Shown here piece after piece: positions 7,054 to 18,252 of a stretch of 59,205 nucleotides of DNA. Below the pieces are notes generated by a model that was not told where the DNA came from, did no database searches, and saw nothing but the letters and a program-made list of their open reading frames with translations. Source of the stretch: Gemmataceae bacterium (GTDB taxonomy: Bacteria > Planctomycetota > Planctomycetia > Gemmatales > Gemmataceae); NCBI GenBank assembly GCA_019752375.1, contig JAIEMG010000010.1:1-59205 (forward strand), written 5' to 3'. Position numbers and translations under genes: made by a program. Position 1 is the stretch's first letter, and each line of letters starts with the position of its first letter.

Positions 7054-9720
7054 ATGACCGTTTTGAGTGCCGTCCGAGGTCAGGTGACGCTGCTGGTCGG
7101 ACTCATTGGGCTGGCGGCCGCCGGCTTGTCGGCCGATGGCGCCGCGGAACCGATCGCTCCTCCGCTCAAGGACGCGGCGGCCAACTCCTGGGTAAAGTTG
7201 GCGGAGGAAACCAGCGGCGGTCGCGACTGGCCCATATTCCACTTCGATCCTGCGCTAGGCCAGTTTGTGCTCAGCGGCGGCGGCCACGAAGGCCCCGTCC
7301 ACTTCGACACGGAGTTTTTCGACCTCGCGGCAACAAAGTGGCGCAATGCATATCCCAAGGACGCTCCCTACAAGAATGAATCGGGGGCAACCGACGCCCC
7401 CGCAGTCGATTTCCGGGACAAGTTTGTCCTCAAGGACGATGCCAACGGCGTGATGCGGCTGCATCGCCACTTGAACCCCTATGGCAAAGAGCCCGGCACA
7501 TACTTCCAGTCGGTCTACAACCGGGACAACGGCAAGATCTATGCCTATTACCAGGATGCGACGTTGGTGTTTGATCCCAAATTGCGCCAGTGGAAAGACC
7601 TTAAGGCAGAGCGATTCAGCAAATCTCCCGACTTTACCCTGGTATATGGTTCCCTGGCCTACGACCCGGTGAACAAGGAGATCCTTTCGCTTGGCGGTAC
7701 GAGCGATGAGGACGGTGGCTCGCCCGGCACCTGGGCGTTCAGCATCGCCGATAGCACGTGGAAACACGTCCCGGCAGGGGCAAGCGCACTTAAAGGCTTC
7801 AGTGCCAAAGCAATGGCGATCCATCGGCAAACCGCCGCGCTCACCAACGCCATACGCAACCGCTTTCATCTGACCGAGAGTGAAGCTGAGGCCAAGAAGG
7901 ACCTGTCAATGGTTGCGCCCCCACTGGCCGCCAGAGCCGACGACCTGGCAGCGACCCTTGGACTCGTTCATTTGAAGGGGGCGCAGGAGCGAATCCCGTC
8001 TCGGGCTGCCCCCGAGGTAGCCAGAGTGGGAGCCGGGTGGCGCGTCATGGCAGCTAAGCTGCGCGACCCCATCACGTTGGAACTCCTTCTGGAGGCCGCG
8101 GAGCTGACTCAGACGGCCGAACGTGCCGTGCGTGCCCTGGACGCGGAACCGTGTGGCCGTGGCATAACGCAGATGGCCACCGATTACAAGAACGGCAAGA
8201 TCGTGCTCTTCGGCGGTTGCCGTCTCGACAGCTACCTGGCCGATACCTGGGTCTACGATTGCAAGACGCGCGTCTGGGAGCAACGCTATCCCAAGGTCTG
8301 TCCGGTGCCTCGCTGCGGCCATACGTTGGCCTGGCTTCCCAAGAGCGGCAAGGTCGTGCTTTATGGCAATGCCATCTTTTCAAGTCCCTATGGCATTGCC
8401 CATGGCAATCCCCGCCCGCCGCGCGATCTATGGAGTTACGACATCCAGGCCAACGAATGGAAGCTCCTCGCGCAGCCCAAGGACGGACCGATCGATGGCC
8501 CGGGTGCCGTCAATGCCGACGACACGCTTGTGGTGGTTAGCCGCGATCCCAAGAACAAGGCCCGTCGCATCACCTGGGGCATGAAGCTCGACCCAGCCGC
8601 CGCGGACGCGGGCACGGAAAAGGCTGGCGTCGCTCCGGGTAGCACGACGGTTTGCTTCAATACGCCGAGCGACTTCGACAAGGCCGCCAAACCCGATCCC
8701 GCGAGCATTGCCACGCTGATCAAGGATGCGCCGGCCAACCAGTGGACCCTATTGCCAAAAGCGCCGAAGGACCCCAACGCGCATCCTTGGGGCACCACGC
8801 CCTACGACACGAGCCGCCATCAGCTGCTGGCCTGGGGCGGCGGCCATAGCACCTGGCACTTCAACGACGTTGCCCACTTCAGTGTGCGCTCCGCGACCTG
8901 GAGCACCGGCTACGCCGACGAGTTTCCCTTCGCGGCAGCCAGCTTCAAAAGCATGTTCAATCAGACGTTCAACAACCGGCCCACCGTGCCGACGCATGTC
9001 TGGGATGCGGCCGCGTACGATCCCGTGTCCGACAAGGTCGTCTTCTGCATACGCGGGGGAACGTGGACCTACGATCCAGCGACACGGGAGTGGGACTATC
9101 CCGCGGAACCCCGGTTTGTCGGCATGCTTGACGTCTCGATGAAGAGCACGCCTCGCGGCGTCGTCCACTGGGACAACAAGGGGAAACTACATCTCTTCGA
9201 CGCCAAGGCACGCGCCTGGAAGCCCCTGCCGCTGATGGGGGGCACTTTAGATGGCGCGTACGGCGATAACACGGGGATTTGCTACGATTCGAAGCGCGAC
9301 GGTCTCTGGCTGGCACGCGACGGCGGTCCGATGCACCAGTACGATCTGGCCAAGGGCACCGTGACCACGATACCGGTCCAGCGCCCGGAATTCATCGTCA
9401 TGCGCGAGACCGCTTACCTTCCCGAACTCGACATGATTTTGAGCGCCGGCCGAACCAAGGGGCCGAATGGAGAGCTTGGCAACCTGGCCTACGACATCGA
9501 CAAGAAAAAGTGGGTTGGCATCGAGATGCCGTGCAGCGACGGCAAGCCTCGACTGAATGACAAACCCTACTCATCGATCTCGCTGGCCCTGCACTACGAC
9601 GCAAAGCTGAAACTGCTGATCCTCCTGGGAAACTCGCAACAGGAAGTCATGGTCGCCCGGATCGACAAGGCCGCCGTGAAGACCTTTGAGGTGAAGCTGC
9701 AAGAGCCCAAGAAACCGTAG
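7054..9720 (+). CDS. large secreted kelch-repeat protein
   Basis: 888 residues from the ATG at 7054 (GGAG 7 bases upstream; an alternative ATG at 7042 adds four residues). Residues 1-30 form a signal peptide (VTLLVGLIGLAAAGLSADGA). The mature protein is built of kelch-like blades: SLAYDPVNKEILSLGG, MATDYKNGKIVLFGG followed by ADTWVYD, and HTLAWLPKSGKVVLYG; a second propeller-like half begins near residue 560 (PYDTSRHQLLAWGGGHS). A helical insert at about 250-330 separates early blades. The fold suggests carbohydrate or protein binding outside the cytoplasm; no galactose-oxidase copper ligands were identified. Confidence 0.82.
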   Translation: MTVLSAVRGQVTLLVGLIGLAAAGLSADGAAEPIAPPLKDAAANSWVKLAEETSGGRDWPIFHFDPALGQFVLSGGGHEGPVHFDTEFFDLAATKWRNAYPKDAPYKNESGATDAPAVDFRDKFVLKDDANGVMRLHRHLNPYGKEPGTYFQSVYNRDNGKIYAYYQDATLVFDPKLRQWKDLKAERFSKSPDFTLVYGSLAYDPVNKEILSLGGTSDEDGGSPGTWAFSIADSTWKHVPAGASALKGFSAKAMAIHRQTAALTNAIRNRFHLTESEAEAKKDLSMVAPPLAARADDLAATLGLVHLKGAQERIPSRAAPEVARVGAGWRVMAAKLRDPITLELLLEAAELTQTAERAVRALDAEPCGRGITQMATDYKNGKIVLFGGCRLDSYLADTWVYDCKTRVWEQRYPKVCPVPRCGHTLAWLPKSGKVVLYGNAIFSSPYGIAHGNPRPPRDLWSYDIQANEWKLLAQPKDGPIDGPGAVNADDTLVVVSRDPKNKARRITWGMKLDPAAADAGTEKAGVAPGSTTVCFNTPSDFDKAAKPDPASIATLIKDAPANQWTLLPKAPKDPNAHPWGTTPYDTSRHQLLAWGGGHSTWHFNDVAHFSVRSATWSTGYADEFPFAAASFKSMFNQTFNNRPTVPTHVWDAAAYDPVSDKVVFCIRGGTWTYDPATREWDYPAEPRFVGMLDVSMKSTPRGVVHWDNKGKLHLFDAKARAWKPLPLMGGTLDGAYGDNTGICYDSKRDGLWLARDGGPMHQYDLAKGTVTTIPVQRPEFIVMRETAYLPELDMILSAGRTKGPNGELGNLAYDIDKKKWVGIEMPCSDGKPRLNDKPYSSISLALHYDAKLKLLILLGNSQQEVMVARIDKAAVKTFEVKLQEPKKP

Positions 9721-9748
9721 GCGCCGTCAAGGCGTGGACCTGGAGTTC

Positions 9749-9827
9749 GGCCGGCACAGCCGGCCCGACATGTGGCTTTTCTTGTAGGGCCGGCTGTGCC
9801 GGCCACACCACCAGCATTCGTGGTGGT
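9749..9827. terminator. palindrome between convergent genes (GCCGGC class)
   Basis: Perfect 18-base inverted arms lie at 9749-9766 and 9787-9804, separated by 20 bases; a second small hairpin ACCACCA/TGGTGGT follows at 9807-9827. The element fills the gap between the plus-strand kelch gene and the minus-strand kinase, so it can end transcription from both sides. Its sequence class differs from the GTGGGAC palindromes. Confidence 0.7.
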
Positions 9828-11257
9828 CACGCCGATGGACTCGCTTGCGCCGGAGGGGCGGAGACCAGTGGCAACCGAACCGTGAATTCCGTTCCCGCTC
9901 CAGGCCGGCTGTCCGCGGTGATGGTGCCCTGCAGGGAAGTGACAATCGAGTGGCAGATGCTGAGCCCCAGGCCATTGCCGCTCTTGCCGGCCTCGCGCTG
10001 CCGGGTCTTGTCGCCGCGAAAGAAGCGATCGAAGATGAGCGGAAGGTCCTGCGGCGGAATGCCGACGCCACGATCGGCGACGCGGAGGACTGCCTGTCCT
10101 TCGTTCGGCCGTGCGCGAACCTCGACAGAAACACGTCCGCCCTGGGGGCTGAACTTGATCGCGTTGTCGACGAGGTTATTGACCACTTGCTGCAGGTAAT
10201 GCTCGTCTCCCGGCACGAGCACCGCATCCAGGAACGGGTGCCGCAACTCGATGCCCTGCGATTCCGCGACGCCACGGAACATTTCCATCGTCCGCTTCGC
10301 CACCAGGTCCAGCCGGGCGCTGCGGCCTTGCAACGCCATTCGCTCCGCTCCGCCTTCGGTCAGGAGCAGCAGCTGGCTGACGAGCAAGCGCAGGCCGTTG
10401 ACCTGCTCCAGAGTGTCGCTGAGCAGCGATTCGTACTCCTCCGGCTTGCGGTGCCCCGCCAGCGCCACCTCGACCGAGGTGCAGATGGCCGCCAGCGGTG
10501 AGCGCAGCTCGTGGGCCGCGTCGGCGACGAAGTCGCGTGTTCGGGCCAGATAAGTAGCGATGCGGTCGAGCAGGCCATTGATCGTTTGCGACAGCTGATC
10601 GAGTTCGTCGCCCGTGCCGCGCAGAGGCAAACGCTCGTTCAGGTTGGCGGGCCGTAAGTGGGCCGTTGTGGTGATGATTTGCTTCAGCGGACGGGTGGCC
10701 CGGCCGGCAAGCCAGTAACCGCCAAGCGGCGCCAGCAGGAGGATAAGCGCCGCGGCCAGGCTCAGCATCCGCGTCAGCAGCGTGATATCCTCTTCGACCG
10801 TTTCCATCGACGCGCCGACACGGATGGTCATGGGCGCTGTTCCTGGCGACTGGACCTGGGATTGCGTCATGCGGTAGCCCTCGGCTTGCTGCGTGGCCAT
10901 CCGAGTAGAAGCAAGTGTTGGCAGGCCCTCCGCGGGTGTATTTTGACTCGACCAGATGATTCGACCCTCGGCGTCGAACAGTTGCACGAACCAGCCGCGG
11001 TGCACGTGGCCCTGGGCTTTGCGTTCCATCTCCTGATACAGCACGTCCCACTGGCGAGGCGACTGTCGCAGCGCCAGGCCAATTTCCACCCCATCCTCCC
11101 GCAGTAGCTCATCGAACTCCTGCAACAGGAGGTGGCTCAACACGGCACGCACACCGACCAGTGTCGGGATCACCATGAGCAAGACGACGGCGACATTCCA
11201 GGCCATGAGCCGGAAGCGGAGCGACCGGACGGCCGCCTTAAGTGGCTCGCAGCGCAT
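9827..11257 (-). CDS. transmembrane sensor histidine kinase (HAMP-HisKA-HATPase)
   Basis: 476 residues. Transmembrane helices at about 17-40 and 163-184 flank a periplasmic sensor region of about 120 residues; a HAMP linker follows to about 240. The H-box is VADAAHELRSPLAAI with phospho-accepting His249; the N-box is VVNNLVDNAIKFS (358-370), with G1 DRGVGI and G2 GNGLGL. This is the architecture of EnvZ/CusS-type orthodox kinases. Its start overlaps the end of the response-regulator gene by 20 bases, so the two are translated together and form a cognate pair. The stimulus is unknown; the locus is divergent from the DabA-type uptake cluster. Confidence 0.92.
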   Translation of the reverse strand: MRCEPLKAAVRSLRFRLMAWNVAVVLLMVIPTLVGVRAVLSHLLLQEFDELLREDGVEIGLALRQSPRQWDVLYQEMERKAQGHVHRGWFVQLFDAEGRIIWSSQNTPAEGLPTLASTRMATQQAEGYRMTQSQVQSPGTAPMTIRVGASMETVEEDITLLTRMLSLAAALILLLAPLGGYWLAGRATRPLKQIITTTAHLRPANLNERLPLRGTGDELDQLSQTINGLLDRIATYLARTRDFVADAAHELRSPLAAICTSVEVALAGHRKPEEYESLLSDTLEQVNGLRLLVSQLLLLTEGGAERMALQGRSARLDLVAKRTMEMFRGVAESQGIELRHPFLDAVLVPGDEHYLQQVVNNLVDNAIKFSPQGGRVSVEVRARPNEGQAVLRVADRGVGIPPQDLPLIFDRFFRGDKTRQREAGKSGNGLGLSICHSIVTSLQGTITADSRPGAGTEFTVRLPLVSAPPAQASPSA

Positions 11258-11909
11258 AGCCTCGCCCTCGCACGGTCTGGATCAGAGCATCGCCGCCCTG
11301 GCGTTGCAGCTTCGCGCGCAGCCGCGTGACATGGACCTCGATCACGTTGGTGGTTCCTTCCCAGTCGGCGGCCCACAGGTGCTCGCAGAGCATCTTGCGC
11401 GTCACCACCTGGCCGGCATGCCGCATGAGCAACTCCAGCAGGCTGAACTCGGTGGGAGTCAGGTCAATCTCCGCGCCGCCGCGCGTGAATCGTCGATTGG
11501 TCAGGTCGAGCACCAGGTCGCCGACCTGCAGAGCCGCGGCCGGGCGGTCCGCCGTCCGTCGGCACACGGCCTGAAGCCGCGCCAGCAACTCGGCCAGGGC
11601 GAACGGCTTGACGAGGTAATCGTCGGCCCCGGCATTGAGGCCTGCCACGCGTTCCTCGATGGTCCCCAGCGCCGTGAGCACGATGACGGGCGTGCGAATC
11701 CCATCGCCCCGCAGCTTGGCGAGCACCTGCAGCCCCGGCTCCCCCGGCAGGAGCAGGTCCAGAATGACAACGTCGAACTGCTGGGTGTGTCCCAACTCCA
11801 GGCCACGCTCACCGTCCTTCACCCAGACGCAATCGTGGCCGGCGTCGGTCAGCCCCTGCACCAGGGCCTTTCCGATCGATCCATCGTCTTCGATGACCAG
11901 GATTTCCAT
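11238..11909 (-). CDS. OmpR/CusR-type response regulator
   Basis: 223 residues. The receiver domain (1-118) has the acidic pair EDD (7-9), phospho-acceptor Asp51 in VVILDLLLPG, the Thr in VIVLTALG and Lys in LVKPF. A winged-helix Trans_reg_C domain follows (125-223) with LTPTEFSLLELLMRHAG and the C-terminal VRGRGYALR. It is the first gene of the pair with the kinase immediately downstream. It is likely autoregulated from the 339-base region it shares with the DabA-like gene, which makes that gene a possible target; this is inference from position only. Confidence 0.94.
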   Translation of the reverse strand: MEILVIEDDGSIGKALVQGLTDAGHDCVWVKDGERGLELGHTQQFDVVILDLLLPGEPGLQVLAKLRGDGIRTPVIVLTALGTIEERVAGLNAGADDYLVKPFALAELLARLQAVCRRTADRPAAALQVGDLVLDLTNRRFTRGGAEIDLTPTEFSLLELLMRHAGQVVTRKMLCEHLWAADWEGTTNVIEVHVTRLRAKLQRQGGDALIQTVRGRGYALRAT

Positions 11910-12248
11910 TGATTCGACTCACAAGTCCAAACGGTAGGGCATCGTCGGGTCGCGTGCTGGCTCGCAACTCTTGCTCCCATTGTTTTCATCCGCCGCGCGA
12001 TTGGCCGGAGCGCGGCAAACAACCTTGCGAAATTGTAATCATCTATCGCTAGCGAGGCTTCCATTGCGGCTGTTATACCGGAAGTCGCTGTGCCAACACT
12101 CGAGATAACCCCGTACGTTCCCACACTCTCCAGCGGGTTGTCGACAGACTCTCCGAGCCGCGCACGATGGCGTGAGCGCCCTGCCTCAACACTCTCCCGT
12201 AGTCCCTGCGCTCGAGCGCTCGCGAGCCGACCTTCGAGGTTTTTTGGG
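11910..12248. other. divergent promoter region between two-component pair and DabA-like gene
   Basis: 339 bases with no gene. Both flanking genes read outward from here, so both promoters must lie inside. No direct repeats typical of OmpR-family boxes were recognised by eye. The DabA-like frame is open far upstream of its chosen start, so part of this region could be coding if an earlier start is used. Confidence 0.4.
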
Positions 12249-15200
12249 ATGAAATCGTTTGCCAAGAAGTCCACAACGGAGGTGGCCAACCGCGCCCCGT
12301 TGCGCCCGGACGGTCGGCTGCGTGTCGTCACGGAGGATGTCCAGGCCGAGGAGAAGCACCTGCGGCACGTTATCGAGCACGCGGGACACCTCTTGCCTGC
12401 CCAAGGGCCGATCACCGTCTTCATTCACCATAATACGCTTCACGCGTTCGAGGACCTGCCGTTCTTCGAGGCCGTGGAGAAAGGCGCGCAGGTGTTCGGA
12501 TGCGAGCCCTATCTTTCCGAGGAACGGTATCGGGAGGAACTGGGGCGGGGGCGCGTCCGGGTCGCGGATGTTGAAGCAGTTCTGTGTGAGGACCTCGGGC
12601 CAAGGGCAAGCGAGCCGATCCTGCGATTGTGCACGCGATTGGACCTGCGTCTGGCCATGCTTCAGTATCCCCTGCGCTACGGACCAACGGAGGAATTGCT
12701 TTGGTTTGTGGCCGAAACCGATGCGCTGCGCCGCGTGCGTCGGGACGTTTCCTCAACAACACGTGGACGGTTTGTCGCGGAAACGCGTCGCTGGGTCATG
12801 CGCGACCTGCGCGGCGGCAACGAATCGGGCCGCAACGGCCACGGAACGGCAAAATCCGGCAACGAGCGCGTGGAGGCAGACCTCGCGGGGCTGCTGGAGC
12901 GATTCGGCCATGCGCACATCGAGGACTGGAACGACCGTACCTGGGAAGCCTTCGCTCTGCAATCGCTGTGGCGCGTGTGCTGCACAGGCATCAAGAGCGC
13001 GCCGGAATGTACCGCCTCGTTGCCGGCTCCGATCCGCCACGCTGACCTGCTGCGCCAGCTGACCGGGCAGCAAACGGACCTGCCCGTCCACGACCTCTTG
13101 ATCTCCTTCTGTGCAGCCTATCTGGATCAGGGCGTTGCGGACTGGCCATTACCGAACCGAGAACAAGGGTTCTACCGAGCCTTTGTGTCACTCCATCGCC
13201 AGCCGCTGGGACCACCCAACGGCTGCCTGGGCGAATTGTCCGGCGAACTGGCACGGCTGGAAGACAGCCAGATCGGCCCTCTCGGATCGATTCGAGAATC
13301 GTTGTGCTTGCTGGGCGTCCCCGAAGAGGAATTACAGTCGTTCGTGTCGGCGACCCTGCTCGCCCTGCCCGGTTGGGCGGGGATGGTCCACCAGATCGAA
13401 CTTCGCGGCGACCGCGTGCGCCATCCGATTCCGTCAGACAGCCTGATTGAGTTCCTGGCGATTCGCTTGATCCTGGATCGGCTGGCCGTGGCCAGCGCGG
13501 CACGGAGTTCGCTGGGCTTCCGCGGGTCGCTGTCCACCCTGCGCGATGAGTTGCGTCGGCTCATCGACGCCGCCCCTGCCGTCAGTGTCGAGCAGCGGGC
13601 GTTCCAGGTGTTCCAGCTGGCGCAAGTTTTCGGCTGGACCGCGGAAACACTGAGCCGGCTGCGCCCCGATGACTGGACTGCCCTGCTGCGGGAAATTGAA
13701 GGATTCTCGGCGATTGAGCGGCGCCGTTTCTTTCATCTGGCGTACGAGCGCCGCTTCGTGACCCGTTCCCTCGACGCGGTGGCGCTGCACGCACCGACGT
13801 GCCCGCCTCCCGATGAAATCCCCCGCTTTCAGGCGGTCTTTTGCCTCGATGACCGCGAAGAGTCGATGCGCCGCCACCTCGAGGAAGTGGCCCCGGATGT
13901 GGAGACCTTCGGAATCGCTGGCTTCTATGGAGTTGCCATCTACTATCGCGGGGCAGCCGATGCCCACTTCGTTCCGCTGTGCCCCATCGTGATTCGTCCC
14001 CAACATTGGATCACCGAGCATGTCGTCGACGGTCTGACCGAAACCCATCAACGGCGAGCCCGGGCGCGGCGTGCGTTGGGGACAGCTTCGCATCGCTTAC
14101 ACGTGGGCAGCCGCACGTTTGCGCTGGGAGCGCTGGTGACCGCCACTGTCGGCGTGCTTGCCACCGCGCCTCTGGTGGCGCGCATCCTCTTTCCGCGCTT
14201 GACGGCGCGGATTCGCAATCTGTTTGGGCGCCTCGTGCAGGCTCCCCCCGTCACGGAGTTGCACCTGGAGCGGAGCGACCATGTGGCGGCTGGCCCTCAG
14301 AACGGCCACGTGGGCTACAGCTTGGTCGAGATGACGGAGATTGGCGAGCGCCAGCTGCGCGATATCGGCCTGACGCAGCGCTTTGCTCGCCTGGTCTTCC
14401 TGATCGGTCACGGTTCATTGAGCCTGAACAATCCGCACAAATCGGCCTATGACTGTGGCGCGTGCGGCGGCGCGCCCGGCGCGCCCAACGGTCGCGCCTT
14501 GGCCCGGATCCTGAACGATCCGCGCATCCGGGAGCGTCTGGCCCAGCGCGGCCTGAACATTCCCGGGACAACGGTATTCATCGGTGGATTTCATAACACC
14601 TGCGACGATTCCATCGCCTTGTTCGAGACGGACCGCGTGCCGGATTCGCATCGCTCGGAGCTGGAAGCCGCCCAAAAGGACCTTGAGGAAGCTCTGAATC
14701 GAAATGCCCACGAGCGCTGTCGCCGCTTCATGTCCGCGCCGCTCACCATGTCGTTTGCTGCCGCTCGCCAGCATGTGCAGGCACGCGCCGAAGATCTCGC
14801 GCAGACTCGGCCGGAACTGGGGCACGCGACCAATGCCATCTGTTTCGTGGGGCGGCGCGAACGGACTCGCCAGCTCTTTTTCGATCGTCGCATCTTTCTG
14901 ACCTCTTACGACCCGACGCACGACGACGCTCAGGGGGCCATCCTGACCCGCTTACTCCAGGCCGCGGTGCCCGTGTGTTCCGGCATCAGTCTGGAATACT
15001 ACTTCTCGCACGTCGATTCGCCCGGATTCGGTTGCGGCACCAAGCTGTCGCACAACGTCACCGCACTTCTGGGCGTGATGGACGGCGCCGCCAGCGATCT
15101 GCGGACCGGGCTTCCCTGGCAAATGGTGGAGATCCACGAACCCGTGCGCTTGCTGTTCGTTCTGGAGACGACCCCCGAGGTCATCCTGGGGATCATGGAA

Positions 15201-15437
15201 CGACACGCGGTCATCGGCAGCGTGCTGCGAAACGGTTGGGCCCTGCTGGCGGTCCTGGATCCGTACTCCCAGGCCATTCAGGTCTATCGCGACGGCCGCT
15301 TTACCTGCTACGAGCCGGAGGCGGAGGAACTGCCTCAAGCGGCTTCCTCGGTCGATTGGTATCGCGGGTGTCGCGACCATCTGGACTTTGCAGAGATTGG
15401 CCGCCGCCACGTTCGCGGACCGGCTTCATCCCGTTGA
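12249..15437 (+). CDS. dabA: DabA-like inorganic-carbon transporter subunit (DUF2309/UPF0753)
   Basis: 1062 residues from the ATG at 12249; the frame is open further upstream, but those residues look non-coding. The N-terminus carries the family block [20 protein letters not shown]. The four residues that form the beta-carbonic-anhydrase-like zinc site of characterised DabA are in place: Cys532 and Asp534 in [13 protein letters not shown], His721 in LIGHGS, and Cys736 in [11 protein letters not shown]. The spacings C-x-D and His-15-Cys match the Halothiobacillus protein as I remember it. The family hydrates CO2 to bicarbonate in the cytoplasm, driven by the ion gradient through its DabB partner. 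Two Nuo-like subunits and a SulP transporter follow. Confidence 0.9.
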   Translation: MKSFAKKSTTEVANRAPLRPDGRLRVVTEDVQAEEKHLRHVIEHAGHLLPAQGPITVFIHHNTLHAFEDLPFFEAVEKGAQVFGCEPYLSEERYREELGRGRVRVADVEAVLCEDLGPRASEPILRLCTRLDLRLAMLQYPLRYGPTEELLWFVAETDALRRVRRDVSSTTRGRFVAETRRWVMRDLRGGNESGRNGHGTAKSGNERVEADLAGLLERFGHAHIEDWNDRTWEAFALQSLWRVCCTGIKSAPECTASLPAPIRHADLLRQLTGQQTDLPVHDLLISFCAAYLDQGVADWPLPNREQGFYRAFVSLHRQPLGPPNGCLGELSGELARLEDSQIGPLGSIRESLCLLGVPEEELQSFVSATLLALPGWAGMVHQIELRGDRVRHPIPSDSLIEFLAIRLILDRLAVASAARSSLGFRGSLSTLRDELRRLIDAAPAVSVEQRAFQVFQLAQVFGWTAETLSRLRPDDWTALLREIEGFSAIERRRFFHLAYERRFVTRSLDAVALHAPTCPPPDEIPRFQAVFCLDDREESMRRHLEEVAPDVETFGIAGFYGVAIYYRGAADAHFVPLCPIVIRPQHWITEHVVDGLTETHQRRARARRALGTASHRLHVGSRTFALGALVTATVGVLATAPLVARILFPRLTARIRNLFGRLVQAPPVTELHLERSDHVAAGPQNGHVGYSLVEMTEIGERQLRDIGLTQRFARLVFLIGHGSLSLNNPHKSAYDCGACGGAPGAPNGRALARILNDPRIRERLAQRGLNIPGTTVFIGGFHNTCDDSIALFETDRVPDSHRSELEAAQKDLEEALNRNAHERCRRFMSAPLTMSFAAARQHVQARAEDLAQTRPELGHATNAICFVGRRERTRQLFFDRRIFLTSYDPTHDDAQGAILTRLLQAAVPVCSGISLEYYFSHVDSPGFGCGTKLSHNVTALLGVMDGAASDLRTGLPWQMVEIHEPVRLLFVLETTPEVILGIMERHAVIGSVLRNGWALLAVLDPYSQAIQVYRDGRFTCYEPEAEELPQAASSVDWYRGCRDHLDFAEIGRRHVRGPASSR

Positions 15438-15448
15438 GCGAATCGAAC

Positions 15449-16825
15449 ATGCTTGACCATACGATGACCATTGCCATTCTCGGAGTGGGCGCCCTCGGCG
15501 CGCCAGTACTGCTGCTGTGCGTGCACGGCGTATCGTCGTTGCTGGAACGACCGCTCGGCGAAACCGCGACCGGCAAGGCATGTCAGGCGGTCAACGTCAC
15601 CGGGCTGCTCGCGTCCCTGGGCGTCCTGTCACTCATGCTGCTCGATGGGACACGGCACGAATCGATCGCTATCGGAGAGTGGGTGTCCATCCCGCATTAC
15701 CACTTTTCCGTGAAATTGATCTTCGACCGACTCTCGGTGCCCATGGCAATCCTGTCCTTCGTGTTGTGCGGCACGGTCGGGGCCTTCGCCACCCGATATA
15801 TGCACCGCGAGCGCGGTTACAACCGGTTCTTCGTCCTCTACGCCTTGTTCGTCGTCGGCATGGTGCTGACTTCGCTGGCCGGCACGATCGAGACCCTGTT
15901 CGCCGGCTGGGAGCTGGTCGGTCTGTCGTCGGCACTGCTGGTCGCATTCTTCCAGGAGCGCCCTGCACCCGCTCGTAACGGGTTGCGAGTCTGGGTTGTC
16001 TACCGCGTATCCGATGCGGCCTTGCTGCTGGCCGCGGTGGTGCTTCACCACCTGAGCGGTGAAGGCGACTTCGATCAGCTCATGGGAGCTGGGCCGTGGC
16101 CGGACGGCGAGGCGGCAGTATCGGGACTGCCGGCGCTGATCGTGGGCCTATTGCTCCTGGTCGCCGCGGCAGGCAAATCGGCGCTGGTGCCGTTTTCCGG
16201 ATGGCTGCCGCGAGCGATGGAAGGGCCGACGCCGTCGAGTGCGGTTTTCTACGGTGCCTTGTCCGTTCATCTGGGGGCGTATCTCCTGCTGCGCGTCAGC
16301 GCGATCCTGGATACGTCGCCCTGGCTGGCTGCCGCCGTCGTCGTCCTGGGGGTGGCCACCGCGTTCTACGCGTACCTGGTCGGCAGTGTGCAGACCGACA
16401 TCAAGTCCGCGCTGTCCTTTGCCTCGCTGGTGCAGGTGGGCTTGATCGTCGCGGAAATTGGTATTGGCTTCAGGTATCTCGCTCTGATCCACCTGCTGGG
16501 CCACGCCTGCTTGCGGACGCTGCAGTTCATCCGGGCTCCCACGCTGCTGCACGACTATCACCAGCTCGAGAACGCCATCGGGCACCATCTGCCGCGCTCC
16601 GGTGGGCCGCTCGGTCTGGCTCCGGGCCCCCTGCGCACCTGGCTTTACCGGTTTGCACTCGAGCGCGGCTACCTCGATTCGCTGCTGGCGGAGTACGTGG
16701 TCCTTCCCTTTGTCCGGCTCTTCATCTGGTGCGACGCGATGGAGCGCCGCTGGACCGACCTGCTGACCGGCCGAGCGCCGCAACCGGTCAAGCAACCCAC
16801 GGCAATGATGGAAGACGTGGCATGA
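15449..16825 (+). CDS. dabB: NuoL-like proton-channel subunit (DabB-like)
   Basis: 458 residues from the ATG at 15449, 11 bases after the DabA-like stop. It is almost entirely transmembrane helices of the proton-translocating NADH dehydrogenase/antiporter family. Conserved signatures are [17 protein letters not shown], with the channel glutamate, and [20 protein letters not shown] with the helix-7 lysine and [14 protein letters not shown]. It lacks the long lateral helix of complex-I NuoL. Beside DabA, such a protein provides the ion-coupled membrane half of the carbon-uptake complex. The C-terminal 60 residues are cytoplasmic and charged. Confidence 0.9.
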   Translation: MLDHTMTIAILGVGALGAPVLLLCVHGVSSLLERPLGETATGKACQAVNVTGLLASLGVLSLMLLDGTRHESIAIGEWVSIPHYHFSVKLIFDRLSVPMAILSFVLCGTVGAFATRYMHRERGYNRFFVLYALFVVGMVLTSLAGTIETLFAGWELVGLSSALLVAFFQERPAPARNGLRVWVVYRVSDAALLLAAVVLHHLSGEGDFDQLMGAGPWPDGEAAVSGLPALIVGLLLLVAAAGKSALVPFSGWLPRAMEGPTPSSAVFYGALSVHLGAYLLLRVSAILDTSPWLAAAVVVLGVATAFYAYLVGSVQTDIKSALSFASLVQVGLIVAEIGIGFRYLALIHLLGHACLRTLQFIRAPTLLHDYHQLENAIGHHLPRSGGPLGLAPGPLRTWLYRFALERGYLDSLLAEYVVLPFVRLFIWCDAMERRWTDLLTGRAPQPVKQPTAMMEDVA

Positions 16826-18252
16826 GTGTTGTTCCCCTGCCCGTGCCCTGGATGGAAGCCGCCATCGTGCTGGCGCTGGTCGGCGCCCTCACCGTGAGCC
16901 GCTTCCGTGACCCGCTGCGCGCCTATCGTTGGGGCCTGGCATTCACGGGCATCGCCTTTATTTGCACGCTGCTGGCTTGCCTGGGGTTCTACCTGTGCCG
17001 ACTCGAAGGCGTGGAACTGGAGGGTGGGCTTCAAGTCCGCATCTGGGGCGAGCTCATCTTCGGGATCGACGAGCTGAATGCCCCGCTCTTGGCGGTGGTT
17101 GGGCTGCTGCACTTTCTGACTGCCCTCGCCACGGGGCGAACCAAGATGCGGAGATTCTCGATCAGCTGGTCCCTCGCATCCGAAGCGATTCGCCTGGCCA
17201 CGTTCGCCTGCACGGCGCCGTGGGTGCTCATCGTCCTGCTGACGGCGTGCACGATCCCGCCGTACCTGGAACTGCGCAACCGGAACAAGCCGACGCAGGT
17301 GTATGCGCTGCACATGGGACTGTTCGTGGTGCTGCTCGTTGGCGGCTGGGCGCTGGTGGAAAGTCAAATGGTTTCGCCGTTGCTGGCGGCTCCGCTGGTA
17401 GCTGCCATCCTGATCCGGTGTGGCACCGCGCCGGCGCATTGCTGGGTCACCGACTGGTTCGAGAACGCATCGTTCGGCAATGCCCTGTTGTTCGTGATGC
17501 CTTTGTCCGGGGTGTACGCCGCCATCCGGCTTGTCCTGCCGGTTGCTCCCGACTGGATGCTGCAATGGATCGGCATCGCATCGCTGGTCACTGCTGTCTA
17601 TGCATCGGGAATGGCGGTCGTTCAAAGAGCTTGCCGACGGTTTTTTGCCTACCTGTTCATCAGCCACGCCTCGCTTGTGCTGGTGGGCCTGGAGCTGCAC
17701 ACGGCGATCAGTCTGACGGGGGCGCTGGCGTTGTGGATATCCGTGGCGCTGGCGCTGTCGGGCTTTGGCCTGACCTTGCGGGCGCTGGAAGCACGGTTCG
17801 GCCGCCTGACCCTGACGAGCTATCACGGGCTCTACGAGAGCTCGCCCGCGCTGGCGGTGTGCTTTCTGATCACCGGCCTGACCTGCGTGGGATTTCCCGG
17901 CACGCTCGGTTTCGTGGCGGCCGAGCTGGTCGTGGACGGAGCCGTCGCCGCCCGCCCCATGGTGGGCGTCGCGCTCGTCCTGGTCGGTGCGCTGAACGGC
18001 ATCGCCGCGGTGCGCGCCTACTTCTATCTGTTCACCGGCAGCCGTCATGCATCGACGGTGTCGCTGGAGATCGGCATGCGCGAGCGACTGGCCGTGCTGA
18101 CCTTGGCGGCGCTGCTGCTGGGTGGCGGCATGATCCCGCAGCCAGGCGTCGCCTCTCGCTATCGGGCCGCGATTCAGATCCTCCAGGAACGCGAAGCCAG
18201 GCTGCCGCCGACGGACGCCGACGAAGCCGTCGTGGAGCATGCCGGCAAATGA
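16822..18252 (+). CDS. second Nuo-like (NuoM/NuoN-type) membrane subunit
   Basis: 476 residues; its ATG overlaps the preceding stop as ATGA (16822-16825), indicating translational coupling. It has many transmembrane helices, with [19 protein letters not shown] in the place of the lysine helix of proton-channel subunits, [19 protein letters not shown], and [20 protein letters not shown] near the C-terminus. The last 30 residues are soluble. The best studied DAB systems use one NuoL-like partner; here a second one is stitched into the same operon. Several canonical channel residues appear changed, for example His in place of Lys in the APAHCW block, so it may be a structural subunit rather than an active channel. 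Confidence 0.85.
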   Translation: MSVVPLPVPWMEAAIVLALVGALTVSRFRDPLRAYRWGLAFTGIAFICTLLACLGFYLCRLEGVELEGGLQVRIWGELIFGIDELNAPLLAVVGLLHFLTALATGRTKMRRFSISWSLASEAIRLATFACTAPWVLIVLLTACTIPPYLELRNRNKPTQVYALHMGLFVVLLVGGWALVESQMVSPLLAAPLVAAILIRCGTAPAHCWVTDWFENASFGNALLFVMPLSGVYAAIRLVLPVAPDWMLQWIGIASLVTAVYASGMAVVQRACRRFFAYLFISHASLVLVGLELHTAISLTGALALWISVALALSGFGLTLRALEARFGRLTLTSYHGLYESSPALAVCFLITGLTCVGFPGTLGFVAAELVVDGAVAARPMVGVALVLVGALNGIAAVRAYFYLFTGSRHASTVSLEIGMRERLAVLTLAALLLGGGMIPQPGVASRYRAAIQILQEREARLPPTDADEAVVEHAGK

